Below are positions 26,140 to 34,089 of a stretch of DNA of 64,000 bases, one piece after another; position 1 is the stretch's first letter, and the number at the start of each line of letters is the position of its first letter. The stretch spans positions 2,046,001 through 2,110,000 of the forward strand of contig OZ220698.1 of the NCBI GenBank assembly GCA_965116555.1. The letters are read 5' to 3'. The stretch is from DAOUJH01 sp965116555 (GTDB lineage Bacteria; Chloroflexota; Dehalococcoidia; Lucifugimonadales; QGNO01). Below the pieces are notes generated by a model, which was given only the letters and a program-made list of their open reading frames with translations, had not been told where the DNA came from and did no database searches. A program made the position numbers and the translations under genes.

Positions 26140-27482
26140 CAACTCGTGCTTCATCCGTAAGGCAGCAGCAGTCATCGCGCCCGGCTCTTCTCCAGGCGAT
26201 GATAGACGCCGTTCGTGTGCCGGACTTGCGGAACCGCATTCTCTTTGTGTTGGTCATGCTGGTGGTATTCCGCTTCCTGGCTCACGTCCCCGTCATCAAC
26301 ATAGACCGCAATGCCTTGAACAGCGCCTTCGAGAGCAACGCACTGTTCGGATTTATAGACCTGTTCAGTGGCGGCGGCCTGCGCAACCTCAGCATAATGG
26401 CGCTGGGAGTCTATCCCTACATTACGGCATCCATAGTCATGCAGCTGATGACACCGGTCATTCCCCGTCTACAGGCGCTCGCCAAGGAAGGTGAGGCCGG
26501 ACGCCAGAGAATGAACCAGATCACTCACTACCTTATGGTGCCCATAGCCCTTGCCCAGGGGTATGGCCAGCTTACCCTGATACACCGATTTGGCGGCCTT
26601 GCCGGTTCCGACTTCACCACCGGCCTCAGCCTAACCACCGTTACCATGGTTATTTCCATGACGGCGGGCGCCGTGTTCTTGGTCTGGCTCGGTGAGCTCA
26701 TCACTGAACGGGGTATTGGAAATGGGATTTCCATCATCATATTCGCGGGCATAGTGGCAGAGTTCCCTCAGCTTGTTGGGCAAGGCTTCCTGGAGCGAAA
26801 CAACCTTGGCGGCCTGTTTCTACTTATCGCTATCGGCGTAGTAATAGTCTACCTAATCGTCTACTTCACGGAGGCACAGCGACGCATACCCGTGCAATAC
26901 GGCAGAAGTGTGTTTAGGGGAGGACGTATGTATCGCCAGTCCGGCACTACTTACGTCCCGTTGCGGGTAAACTCCGCCGGCATGATACCGCTCATATTCG
27001 CCTTTTCCATCATGGTACTGCCCGCCACCTTTGCCAGCTACCTTGCCAGCCCTACAAGCACAACGTTCTTTGGTCGGATTGCTCGCTTCTTCGAGACCTC
27101 GCTGGCGCCAACTGGGCTGACCTACTGGATATTTCTGTTCATTCTGGTAGTAGTGTTCACCTTCTTCTATACACTGGTCACGTTCCAGCAACAGAACCTG
27201 GCTGAAAACCTGCAGAAGAACGGAGGATTCATACCGGGCATACGGCCCGGGCGTCCTACCGCGGACTATCTCAACCGCGTCATCATACGCATCACCTGGG
27301 GAGGCGCTATCTTCCTTGGAGTTGTAGCCATCATCCCCTACTTTGCCACTATAGCAACGGACATACGCGCTATTCAGTTGAGCAGCGCCAGTCTGCTCAT
27401 TATGGTCAGCGTAGCCTTGGATACGCTGAGACAGCTAGAAGCGCAACTGCTCATGCGTAACTATGAAGGATTTCTAAGGTAG
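26136..27482 (+). CDS. secY: Protein translocase subunit SecY
   Basis: Central pore of the Sec translocon in the inner membrane. The 448-residue protein has ten hydrophobic helices. Landmarks are the plug region FIDLFSGGGLRNLSIMALGVYPYI near 70-93 (in outline), ASIVMQLMTP near 94-103, the cytoplasmic loop QRRIPVQYGR near 248-257 and the late NGGFIPGIRPGRPT near 364-377. The first 25 residues are polar and longer than usual. It lies between rplO (4-base overlap) and adk (7 bases). Confidence 0.97.
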   Translation: MTTRASSVRQQQSSRPALLQAMIDAVRVPDLRNRILFVLVMLVVFRFLAHVPVINIDRNALNSAFESNALFGFIDLFSGGGLRNLSIMALGVYPYITASIVMQLMTPVIPRLQALAKEGEAGRQRMNQITHYLMVPIALAQGYGQLTLIHRFGGLAGSDFTTGLSLTTVTMVISMTAGAVFLVWLGELITERGIGNGISIIIFAGIVAEFPQLVGQGFLERNNLGGLFLLIAIGVVIVYLIVYFTEAQRRIPVQYGRSVFRGGRMYRQSGTTYVPLRVNSAGMIPLIFAFSIMVLPATFASYLASPTSTTFFGRIARFFETSLAPTGLTYWIFLFILVVVFTFFYTLVTFQQQNLAENLQKNGGFIPGIRPGRPTADYLNRVIIRITWGGAIFLGVVAIIPYFATIATDIRAIQLSSASLLIMVSVALDTLRQLEAQLLMRNYEGFLR

Positions 27483-27489
27483 GTAAGAT

Positions 27490-28134
27490 TTGCGGATAGT
27501 ATTGCTTGGACTGGCAGGAGCCGGCAAAGGCACACAGGCCCACATTCTCTCAGAGGAGTTGGGTGTTCCTGCTATATCTTCCGGCGACCTGTTCCGGTAC
27601 CACCGGTCCCAAGGTACTGAGTTGGGGCGGCTTGCCAATAGCTACATGGAGAAGGGCGACCTTGTCCCAGACAACGTGACAATAAGAATGATCCTTGAAC
27701 GCATTGAACAGGTTGGCGGCGCGGGCTTCGTCTTGGACGGCTTTCCCAGGACACTCCCACAAGCCGGAGCCTTGGACCAGGCGTTGAATGGCATTCCAAT
27801 AGAGGGCGCCGTCTACATCCAGGTCGGCGAAGACGAGCTTGTGCAACGGCTTAGCCAGAGGCTGGTCTGCGGCAACTGTGGGGCTCCCTACTCGAAGGCC
27901 AGTCTGGGCGCCACCTCCCAGTGTGAAAAGTGCGGCGGAGTGCTGTATCAACGAGACGATGATAAGCCCGAAGTGGTGAGGAAACGTCTGCAGGTCCAGT
28001 GGTCAGGCCTCAACGAGTTACTGGGCCACTACGGAGCACAGGACAAGCTGATTGAAATCAATGGAGAGCAGGCTGCTGAACAAGTTGCCGCAGAGGCAAT
28101 GCGGGCTGTCTCTGGGCTTGTTGCCGTTGAATAA
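27490..28134 (+). CDS. adk: Adenylate kinase, zinc-LID type
   Basis: Interconverts ATP + AMP and 2 ADP. TTG 27490 is the start (AGGTAGG upstream), giving MRIVLLGLAGAGKGTQ with the P-loop at 7-14; the usual GPPGAGKGT reads GLAGAGKGT here. DGFPRT is near 83-88. The LID carries four cysteines, Cys127, Cys130, Cys145 and Cys148, for structural zinc. 214 residues, normal. The map promoter begins just after its stop. Confidence 0.97.
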   Translation: MRIVLLGLAGAGKGTQAHILSEELGVPAISSGDLFRYHRSQGTELGRLANSYMEKGDLVPDNVTIRMILERIEQVGGAGFVLDGFPRTLPQAGALDQALNGIPIEGAVYIQVGEDELVQRLSQRLVCGNCGAPYSKASLGATSQCEKCGGVLYQRDDDKPEVVRKRLQVQWSGLNELLGHYGAQDKLIEINGEQAAEQVAAEAMRAVSGLVAVE

Positions 28135-28140
28135 GCGAGG

Positions 28141-28169
28141 TTTAGAAGCACTGGCGGTTGAAGTATAAT
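28141..28169 (+). promoter_or_regulatory. Internal promoter upstream of map
   Basis: TTTAGA (28141-28146), a 17-base spacer and a perfect TATAAT (28164-28169). Transcription should begin at about 28176, only 7 bases before ATG 28183 and next to TTG 28177, so the map transcript would have almost no leader. It would let map, infA and the alpha-operon genes be expressed apart from the main promoter. Confidence 0.65.
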
Positions 28170-28182
28170 AGATAAGTTGACC

Positions 28183-29007
28183 ATGCTAAATATGACGGAT
28201 CTTTTGTTGAACGAAATACAGCCGCGCGCCAGCGGAATCACCATAAAATCGCCGCAGGAGCTGCAAAGCATGCGCCAGGCCGGACAGGTTGTGGCTGCCG
28301 CCATAGAAGCCGTGCTTGCCGCTATTCAACCTGGGATGAAGGCCAAGGCCCTTGACCTCATAGCCGAACGGGAAATAAGACGTCTCGGCGCAGTTCCCTC
28401 TTTCAAGGGCTATCGCGGGTTCCCTGCTACAATCTGCGTCTCCTTCAACGAAGAGATAGTGCACGGTATACCGGGAGACAGGATCATCCGCGAGGGCGAC
28501 ATTGTGAGCATCGACTGTGGTGCTATAGTGGACGACCACCATGGAGACAGCGCGGTAACCGTTGCCGTGGGTAGCGTACCCCCTGAGGTTGAGCGACTCA
28601 TGGAAACTACGCGCCTTAGCTTGGAAGAAGGTATCAAGGCGGCCGTTGTGGGGAACCGCATTGGAGACATATCTGCCGCGGTTCAGAGATTCGCCGAACC
28701 TGAGGGCTATGGAATAGTCAGAGAATACGTTGGCCACGGCATAGGCCGCTCCCTACACGAGGAACCTTCCGTGCCTAACTTCGGCGAGGCCGGCAGGGGC
28801 CCGTTGCTCAAGCCGGGCATGGTCATTGCCATAGAACCCATGCTCAACATGGGAGGGTGGCAGACCCGCGTCCTTCAGGATGATTGGACAGTGGTCACCG
28901 CAGACGGCTCCCTTTCGGCCCATTCCGAGCATACCGTGGCTGTGACGGAGCAGGGTCCGGAAGTCCTCACCAGGCGGAACAGTGAAAGGACACACACCGC
29001 AGTCTGA
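28183..29007 (+). CDS. map: Methionine aminopeptidase, type I
   Basis: Removes the initiator methionine from new proteins. The product (274 aa) has SMRQAGQVVAAAIEAV near the N-terminus, the metal-ligand aspartates in SIDCGAIVDDHHGDSAV, the histidine in YVGHGIGRSLHEEPSVPN (outline) and the glutamates in AIEPMLNMG and SEHTVAV. Several starts are possible (TTG 28177, ATG 28183, ATG 28192) and none has a Shine-Dalgarno site. The promoter so close upstream suggests leaderless translation. Confidence 0.95.
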   Translation: MLNMTDLLLNEIQPRASGITIKSPQELQSMRQAGQVVAAAIEAVLAAIQPGMKAKALDLIAEREIRRLGAVPSFKGYRGFPATICVSFNEEIVHGIPGDRIIREGDIVSIDCGAIVDDHHGDSAVTVAVGSVPPEVERLMETTRLSLEEGIKAAVVGNRIGDISAAVQRFAEPEGYGIVREYVGHGIGRSLHEEPSVPNFGEAGRGPLLKPGMVIAIEPMLNMGGWQTRVLQDDWTVVTADGSLSAHSEHTVAVTEQGPEVLTRRNSERTHTAV

Positions 29008-29013
29008 TTGCTT

Positions 29014-29238
29014 ATGGCTAAGAAAGAGAAAGAGACCATAGAAGTAGAGGGAACGGTCAAGGAGGCCCTGCCCAACGCTACGTTCAAGGTGGAGCTGGCT
29101 AATGGACACCAGGTCCTGGCACACATCTCCGGGAAGATGAGGATGCACTTCATACGCGTGCTCCAAGGGGACCGCGTCTTGGTGGAGCTGTCTCCCTATG
29201 ATCTTACCCGCGGCCGGGTCACTTTCCGCTTCAGGTAG
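29014..29238 (+). CDS. infA: Translation initiation factor IF-1
   Basis: OB-fold factor binding the ribosomal A site during initiation; 74 residues. MAKKEKETIEVEGTVKEALPN begins the protein and HISGKMRMHFIRVLQGDRV and SPYDLTRGRVTFRFR complete the signature (in outline). ATG 29014 is chosen over TTG 29008, since IF-1 begins at the MAKKE-type start. Confidence 0.97.
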   Translation: MAKKEKETIEVEGTVKEALPNATFKVELANGHQVLAHISGKMRMHFIRVLQGDRVLVELSPYDLTRGRVTFRFR

Positions 29239-29249
29239 GGAATGTAGGA

Positions 29250-29363
29250 ATGAAAGTACGTTCTTCAGTAAAGAAAATGTGCGACAGGTGCAAGATAATT
29301 CGCCGTGAAGGCAGAGTTAGGGTTATCTGCACTAATCCTAAGCATATGCAGAGGCAGGGATGA
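29250..29363 (+). CDS. rpmJ: 50S ribosomal protein L36
   Basis: Tiny 37-residue zinc protein of the large subunit. It reads MKVRSSVKKMCDRCKII, then RREGRVRVICTNPKHMQRQG. The ligands are Cys11, Cys14, Cys27 and His32, so this is the zinc-binding version. TAGGA lies just before the ATG. It sits in its normal place between infA and rpsM. Confidence 0.96.
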   Translation: MKVRSSVKKMCDRCKIIRREGRVRVICTNPKHMQRQG

Positions 29364-29409
29364 AACAGACCAGGAAACGGCATGGCGTATCACCCAAGGA
29401 GGGGGAAAT

Positions 29410-29793
29410 ATGGCGCGCATAGCGGGCGTGGACATTCCGGACAACAAGCGAGTGGAGGTCTCTCTGAGGCGCATATACGGCATAGGTCCCAAGATAGCTC
29501 TCAGAGTACTGGACAGGGCTGAGGTGAAGACCAATCCCAGGGTCAGAGACCTATCGGAAGAGGAGTTGAACAGGCTCCGGGAGGTCATAGACAAGGAACA
29601 CAGAGTAGAGGGCGACCTCCGTCGCGAGGTCAACATGAACATCCGGCGTCTCATGGACATTGGGAGCTACCGCGGTCTGCGACACCGGCGTGGCTTGCCC
29701 GTCCGTGGGCAGAGGACCAAGACAAACGCACGCACCAAACGCGGCGCGCGCAGGACCGTTGCCGGCCGCCGCCGCACCGTAGGCAAGAAGTAG
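29410..29793 (+). CDS. rpsM: 30S ribosomal protein S13
   Basis: Small-subunit head protein contacting the P-site tRNA; 127 residues. ATG 29410 has the strong site AAGGAGGGGG and gives MARIAGVDIPDNKRVEVSL, then RRIYGIG. The C-terminus has RGLRHRRGLPVRGQRTKTNARTKRG in outline and ends with a basic tail. A longer frame from 29305 reads through the rpmJ end and is not the start. Confidence 0.98.
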   Translation: MARIAGVDIPDNKRVEVSLRRIYGIGPKIALRVLDRAEVKTNPRVRDLSEEELNRLREVIDKEHRVEGDLRREVNMNIRRLMDIGSYRGLRHRRGLPVRGQRTKTNARTKRGARRTVAGRRRTVGKK

Positions 29794-29804
29794 GAGACCC
29801 ATAA

Positions 29805-30194
29805 ATGGCTAGAGGAAGATCAAGACCGCGCAGAAGGGAAAGGAAGTTCGTTCCCAAGGGAAAGGCCTATATCCATTCCACCTTCAACAATACTTTGATC
29901 ACTTTGACAGACCCGGATGGCAACGTCTTGTCCTGGGGCAGTTCAGGCACAGTGGGCTTCAAGGGGGCTCGCAAAGGCACCGCTTTTGCCGCTCAGCGTG
30001 CCGCCGACTCCGCGGCGCGTCGCGCCATGGAGCATGGCGTCAGGGAAGTGGAAGTATTGATCAAAGGCCCCGGTGCGGGCAGGGAAGCGGCCATCCGCTC
30101 CCTCCAAGCCGCCGGTATCAACGTGACAAGCATACGGGATGTCACACCCATTCCGCACAATGGCTGCAGGCCACCAAAGAAAAGGAGAGTGTAG
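29805..30194 (+). CDS. rpsK: 30S ribosomal protein S11
   Basis: Platform protein that shapes the mRNA exit region; 129 residues. AYIHSTFNNTLITLTDPDGN near 22-41, the GFKGARKGTAFAAQ segment near 51-64, and VTSIRDVTPIPHNGCRPPKKRRV at the end are diagnostic (in outline). It is 11 bases after rpsM and 6 before rpsD. Confidence 0.98.
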   Translation: MARGRSRPRRRERKFVPKGKAYIHSTFNNTLITLTDPDGNVLSWGSSGTVGFKGARKGTAFAAQRAADSAARRAMEHGVREVEVLIKGPGAGREAAIRSLQAAGINVTSIRDVTPIPHNGCRPPKKRRV

Positions 30195-30200
30195 AAGAGT

Positions 30201-30827
30201 ATGGGCAGATATACCGGTCCTGCGTGCCGGTTGTGCCGTCGCGCAGGAGAGAAGCTTTTGCTCAAGGGTGAGAGATGCTATACACCGCGCTGTGCCATCG
30301 AGCGCAGGCGCCGTCCCCCTGGCGACCAGACGCCGAGGCGTAGAAGGGCCAGCGACTGGGGTATCCAGCTTAGGGAAAAGCAGAAGGCGCGCGTGATGTT
30401 TGGACTCTTGGAACGCCAGTTCCGCAACTACTTTGAGCAGGCCCAGAAGAGTCCGCAGAACACGGGCGAAGCTCTGCTGCAGCTGTTGGAGCAACGGTTG
30501 GACAACGTGGTCTACCGCTTGGATTTTGCGGAGTCAAGGTCTCAGGCGCGCCAGCTGGTGCGTCACGGCCACTTCACTGTGGACGGCAGAAAGGTAAACA
30601 TTCCTTCTTACCGCCTGAAGCCCGACCAGGTCATAGCCTGGAAGCCGGCCAATAGCGAGAAGCAGTTTGTACAAGACCTGATAGCCGGCATGCCCAGAAA
30701 AGCGGTTCCCGCGTGGCTGACTGTGGACCCCAAGAACCTTTCTGGCACCATACTCAGACCGCCGAATGCCAGCGAGCTGGAAAGCGGGATTGAAACCAGG
30801 TTGATTGTTGAGTATTACTCTAAGTAA
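30201..30827 (+). CDS. rpsD: 30S ribosomal protein S4, zinc type
   Basis: Primary 16S binder and possible regulator of the alpha operon; 208 residues. The N-terminus MGRYTGPACRLCRRAGEKL contains Cys9 and Cys12, followed by ERCYTPRC with two more cysteines, so a zinc knuckle is likely. The S4 RNA-binding domain appears as RLDNVVYRLDFAESRSQARQLVRHGHF (in outline, about 97-123). Confidence 0.97.
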   Translation: MGRYTGPACRLCRRAGEKLLLKGERCYTPRCAIERRRRPPGDQTPRRRRASDWGIQLREKQKARVMFGLLERQFRNYFEQAQKSPQNTGEALLQLLEQRLDNVVYRLDFAESRSQARQLVRHGHFTVDGRKVNIPSYRLKPDQVIAWKPANSEKQFVQDLIAGMPRKAVPAWLTVDPKNLSGTILRPPNASELESGIETRLIVEYYSK

Positions 30828-30851
30828 TGTATCGCCCCAAGTGGAGGTGCT

Positions 30852-31925
30852 GTGTTGTTGACGCCTGTTCCTGTTCCAAACGTTGAAATTCCTCGACCTG
30901 AAATCAAGGTTGAAGATATCACGGACGGTTACGGCAAGTTCACCATTGGTCCGTTGGAGCGTGGATATGGGACCACGCTGGGTAACCCCCTACGCAGGGT
31001 GCTGTTGGGCTCCATACCCGGCACCGCTATTACCTGGGTAAAGGTGGAGAGCGTTGCCCATGAATATTCCACCATTCCTCACGTTAAAGAGGGAGTCTCA
31101 GACCTTCTTCTCAATTTCAAGGCCGTTAGGCTCCGCTCCCTGGCAGACAGGCCTGGCAAGCTCAGGCTGGAAGTGACGGGAGAAGGAGAGGTCACCGCCG
31201 GCGACATCATGACGTCTGCGGACTTTGAGATAGCCAATCCAGAGCTTCACATAGCCACCTTGGACTCCCCGGAAGCCAGACTGTCGGTGGAGTTGAACGT
31301 GGAGCAGGGCACGGGTTATGTCCCCGCTGTGGAGGGCGATGGTTTGCCTATAGGCGTGCTACCCATGGATGCCATCTATACTCCGGTGCGCCGCGTCAAC
31401 TTCGGTGTTGAGCTCACCCGTGTGGGTCACAGGACCGACTTTGAGTTGCTGGTGCTGGAGATATGGACCGACCATACCATAAGCCCTCTGGAGGCGCTGG
31501 CCAAAGCCGGACACATCTTGGTGGACAGGTTCTTCCTCTTCGCCAATATCCGAAAGTCAGCCGAAGCGACGGGAGAGGTCGCGTCTCTGGCCGTAGCCGT
31601 CCCCGCGGAGGTCTACAACACACCCGTCGAAAAGCTCGACCTCTCGGCGCGCACCTTGAATTGCCTCAAACGGGCGCACATCAACCGTGTCGGCGAAGTC
31701 CTGGAAAGGGACAAGTCGGATCTGCTCAAGATACGTAATTTCGGGGAAAAGTCGCTGCGCGAGCTTTATACAAAGCTGGAAGACCTGGGATATCTCCCTG
31801 AAGAGACGAAGCCCCAAAACGGCGCCAGCGATGACGACTTTCCCGCGGAAGACCACCTCACCACCTTTGAAGAGGAACGTGAGCCGCTTGGACTTGCCCC
31901 GGAAAGCCAGGAGGAGCAGTTGTGA
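30852..31925 (+). CDS. rpoA: RNA polymerase alpha subunit with acidic tail
   Basis: Assembles RNA polymerase and contacts UP elements and activators. GTG 30852 follows GTGGAGG. The N-terminal domain has GPLERGYGTTLGNPLRRVLL near 36-55 and the C-terminal domain LNCLKRAHINRVGEVLERDKSDLL and IRNFGEKSLRELYTKLEDLG (outline). Residues about 315-357 form an acidic extension beyond the usual end, milder than the S17 tail. It overlaps rplQ by 4 bases. Confidence 0.97.
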   Translation: MLLTPVPVPNVEIPRPEIKVEDITDGYGKFTIGPLERGYGTTLGNPLRRVLLGSIPGTAITWVKVESVAHEYSTIPHVKEGVSDLLLNFKAVRLRSLADRPGKLRLEVTGEGEVTAGDIMTSADFEIANPELHIATLDSPEARLSVELNVEQGTGYVPAVEGDGLPIGVLPMDAIYTPVRRVNFGVELTRVGHRTDFELLVLEIWTDHTISPLEALAKAGHILVDRFFLFANIRKSAEATGEVASLAVAVPAEVYNTPVEKLDLSARTLNCLKRAHINRVGEVLERDKSDLLKIRNFGEKSLRELYTKLEDLGYLPEETKPQNGASDDDFPAEDHLTTFEEEREPLGLAPESQEEQL

Positions 31926-32272
31926 GGCATAGAGTCGCTGGAAGAAAGCTCAACCGCAACGGAGGTCAGCGCAAAGCCCTCTACCGAGGCCTAGTCCGAG
32001 ATCTGCTGCTCAATGAGCGTATCACTACTACGGAGGCCAAGGCCAAAGAGGTCCGTGGCCTGGCGGAGCGCGTCATCACCTACGGCAAGAAGGGGTCACT
32101 TCACCATCGCCGGTTGGCCCTGTCCTTCCTCCCTGACAAAGACGTCATAGCTAAGGTGTTTGATGACCTCAGCGAAAGATATTCGGAACGGCCGGGAGGC
32201 TATACCCGCGTGCTCAAGCTGGCCCCCCGCAAGGGGGACGGCGCTTCCATGGCCTTGCTGGAGTTGGTATAA
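31922..32272 (+). CDS. rplQ: 50S ribosomal protein L17
   Basis: Large-subunit protein near the tunnel exit; 116 residues. The start is the GTG in the GTGA overlap with rpoA. MRHRVAGRKLNRNGGQRKAL begins the protein and RITTTEAKAKEVRGLAER near 35-52 follows. truA begins 2 bases after its stop. Confidence 0.97.
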   Translation: MRHRVAGRKLNRNGGQRKALYRGLVRDLLLNERITTTEAKAKEVRGLAERVITYGKKGSLHHRRLALSFLPDKDVIAKVFDDLSERYSERPGGYTRVLKLAPRKGDGASMALLELV

Positions 32273-32274
32273 GT

Positions 32275-33057
32275 ATGCAGAGCCCGCACCCTCGCAAAGC
32301 CGCTCTCATCGTTGAGTACGACGGTACTTCTTACCGTGGCTTTCAATATCAACCCGGCGTTCCCACCGTCCAGAGCGAGATAGAGTCCGCCATTCACCGG
32401 CTGACCTTGGAGGAAGTCCGCATCAAGGCTGCGGGCCGCACCGACGTTGGTGTACACGCCAAAGGTCAAGCGGTGGCGTTCCTCACCCGCTCCAATCTAT
32501 CTCCGGAAAGTTTGCTCAACGGCCTGAATCACTTCCTTCCCGGCGATATTGCCGTGAAGAAAGCCTGCTATGTAGACGCATCCTTTGATCCACGGCGTCA
32601 CGCAGTCAGTAGAGTTTACGGATATTCCATTCTCAACAGCGAATCGCCCTCGCCGTTGCGGGAGCGCTACTCAGCCCGCGTGGCGGAATCGCTGGATGAG
32701 GATGCCATGCGCCTTGCCCTGGATTGGATGGTAGGAGAGCACGACTTTGCGCTTCTCAGCGGCCCCGTGCCGCCGGGGAAGAGCACCGTGCGGCGCATCC
32801 TGGCTGGCGCGGTAGATCGTGATGATGATACGGTGAGGTTTCAAGTGGAGGCCAACGCCTTTCTTCCCCATCAGATGCGCCGTATTGCCGGACTGCTGGT
32901 GGCTATAGGAAACGGTCGTGCCTCCCCTGAGGCCGTCCCCGCCACGCTGCACGGCCGCACCAACCCTTGGAGCTCAGGTCTGGCTAGGACAATGCCTCCC
33001 CAGGGTCTTTGCCTGCTGCAAGTTAACTATAAGGACTTTCTACCCAATGGCTACTAA
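32275..33057 (+). CDS. truA: tRNA pseudouridine synthase A
   Basis: Makes pseudouridine at positions 38-40 in the anticodon arm. The 260-residue protein has VEYDGTSYRGFQYQPGVPTVQ near 13-33 and the catalytic aspartate in AAGRTDVGVHAKGQAV near 52-67, then FHP-like FDPRRHAVSRVYGYSI. The last 11 bases overlap rplM, consistent with the common truA-rplM-rpsI order. Confidence 0.96.
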   Translation: MQSPHPRKAALIVEYDGTSYRGFQYQPGVPTVQSEIESAIHRLTLEEVRIKAAGRTDVGVHAKGQAVAFLTRSNLSPESLLNGLNHFLPGDIAVKKACYVDASFDPRRHAVSRVYGYSILNSESPSPLRERYSARVAESLDEDAMRLALDWMVGEHDFALLSGPVPPGKSTVRRILAGAVDRDDDTVRFQVEANAFLPHQMRRIAGLLVAIGNGRASPEAVPATLHGRTNPWSSGLARTMPPQGLCLLQVNYKDFLPNGY

Positions 33058-33622
33058 ACACAACAGGACGCATACGGCAAGACAGGTGGATGTAACCTCT
33101 GACTGGAAGGTTGTAGACGCTGCTGGCAAGCCGCTTGGCAGACTCGCCAGCGAGATAGCGCGTGTCTTGCAGGGCAAGCACAAGCCGATATATACGCCCA
33201 ACATCCTTACCGGAGACTACGTCATTGTTCTCAACGCGGCTCAAGTAGCGGTTACGGGCAAGAAGCTGGAGCAAAAGAAGTACTACCGTCACTCCGGCTA
33301 CCCCAGCGGCCTGCGCACTACCACGCTTCAACGACTTCTGGACAGACACCCGGAAAGGGCAATCCAGCACGCCGTCAAAGGTATGCTGCCCAAGAACACC
33401 CTTGGCAGGCACATGCTCCGCAGGATGAAGGTATACGCCGGAGCTGAGCATCCCCATGAAGCACAGGTCACCGCCACGAAAAGAAGGCAAGCCCTTCTAG
33501 CCGCCGAAGAGTCAATGGAAGAAGCGCCTGCAACACCGGTCGGCGGCGCGGAGACGGAAAGCACAGCGACCGCAACCGTCGCTGAGGAGAGTCCCGCCTC
33601 AGGTGAGGAATCGGAGGAGTAA
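33047..33622 (+). CDS. rplM: 50S ribosomal protein L13 with acidic tail
   Basis: Early large-subunit assembly protein. Residues 1-142 are normal: VVDAAGKPLGRLASEIARVL near 22-41, HKPIYTPNILTGDYVIVLNA in outline, KGMLPKNTLGRHMLRRMKVYAG near 111-132. A Glu/Ala/Thr/Ser tail of about 40 residues follows to 191. ATG 33047 is chosen, with AAGGA upstream inside truA; the longer frame from 32918 only copies truA sequence. rpsI begins directly after the stop. Confidence 0.97.
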   Translation: MATKHNRTHTARQVDVTSDWKVVDAAGKPLGRLASEIARVLQGKHKPIYTPNILTGDYVIVLNAAQVAVTGKKLEQKKYYRHSGYPSGLRTTTLQRLLDRHPERAIQHAVKGMLPKNTLGRHMLRRMKVYAGAEHPHEAQVTATKRRQALLAAEESMEEAPATPVGGAETESTATATVAEESPASGEESEE

Positions 33623-34018
33623 ATGACCCAGGAAACCTACTATCACGGCGTGGGCAAGCGAAAGACGGCCATTGCCCAGGTGCGCCTCTACATACAGCCC
33701 GGGGGCATAGTCATCAACGGCAAGCCTATAGAGGAAGTTATCCCCTGGAGGCCATGGCAAGAGATGGCTATCCGGCCCCTGGAGGTCACCAGCAGTGAGG
33801 GAAGGTACAGCGCACAGGTCAAAGTCAATGGCGGCGGCCCCAGCAGCCAGGCCTGGGCCATTGGACACGGCATCGCCAGGGCGCTGGTGACCTTGGACGA
33901 AAGTTACCGGAAGCCCTTGCGAGAGCACGGACTCCTTACCCGCGATGCCAGGATCAAAGAGAGCAAGAAGTACGGCTTGAAACGCGCCAGGAAGGCCCAG
34001 CAGTACAGCAAGCGGTAG
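33623..34018 (+). CDS. rpsI: 30S ribosomal protein S9
   Basis: Its C-terminal tail reaches the P-site tRNA. The 131 residues include YYHGVGKRKTAIAQVRLY near 5-22, GGGPSSQAWAIGHGIARALV near 71-90 and the standard basic end RKAQQYSKR. The stop of rplM touches the start (TAAATG). It is the last gene of the ribosomal run; a 71-base gap with the HTH-NYN promoter follows. Confidence 0.98.
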   Translation: MTQETYYHGVGKRKTAIAQVRLYIQPGGIVINGKPIEEVIPWRPWQEMAIRPLEVTSSEGRYSAQVKVNGGGPSSQAWAIGHGIARALVTLDESYRKPLREHGLLTRDARIKESKKYGLKRARKAQQYSKR

Positions 34019-34054
34019 GATTTACCCTACATACCATACCTCTCATCAGATCTG

Positions 34055-34083
34055 TTGATACTACTACAGTATTGTAGTAGTAT
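34055..34083 (+). promoter_or_regulatory. Promoter overlapped by a perfect palindromic operator
   Basis: TTGATA (34055-34060), a 17-base spacer and TAGTAT (34078-34083) form a sigma-70-like promoter. A perfect 10-bp inverted repeat, ATACTACTAC at 34058-34067 and GTAGTAGTAT at 34074-34083 around a 6-base centre, covers the region from the -35 to the end of the -10. Transcription should start at about ATG 34090, that is, without a leader. The layout suggests self-repression by the HTH protein encoded next. Confidence 0.65.
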
Positions 34084-34089
34084 AGGCTC

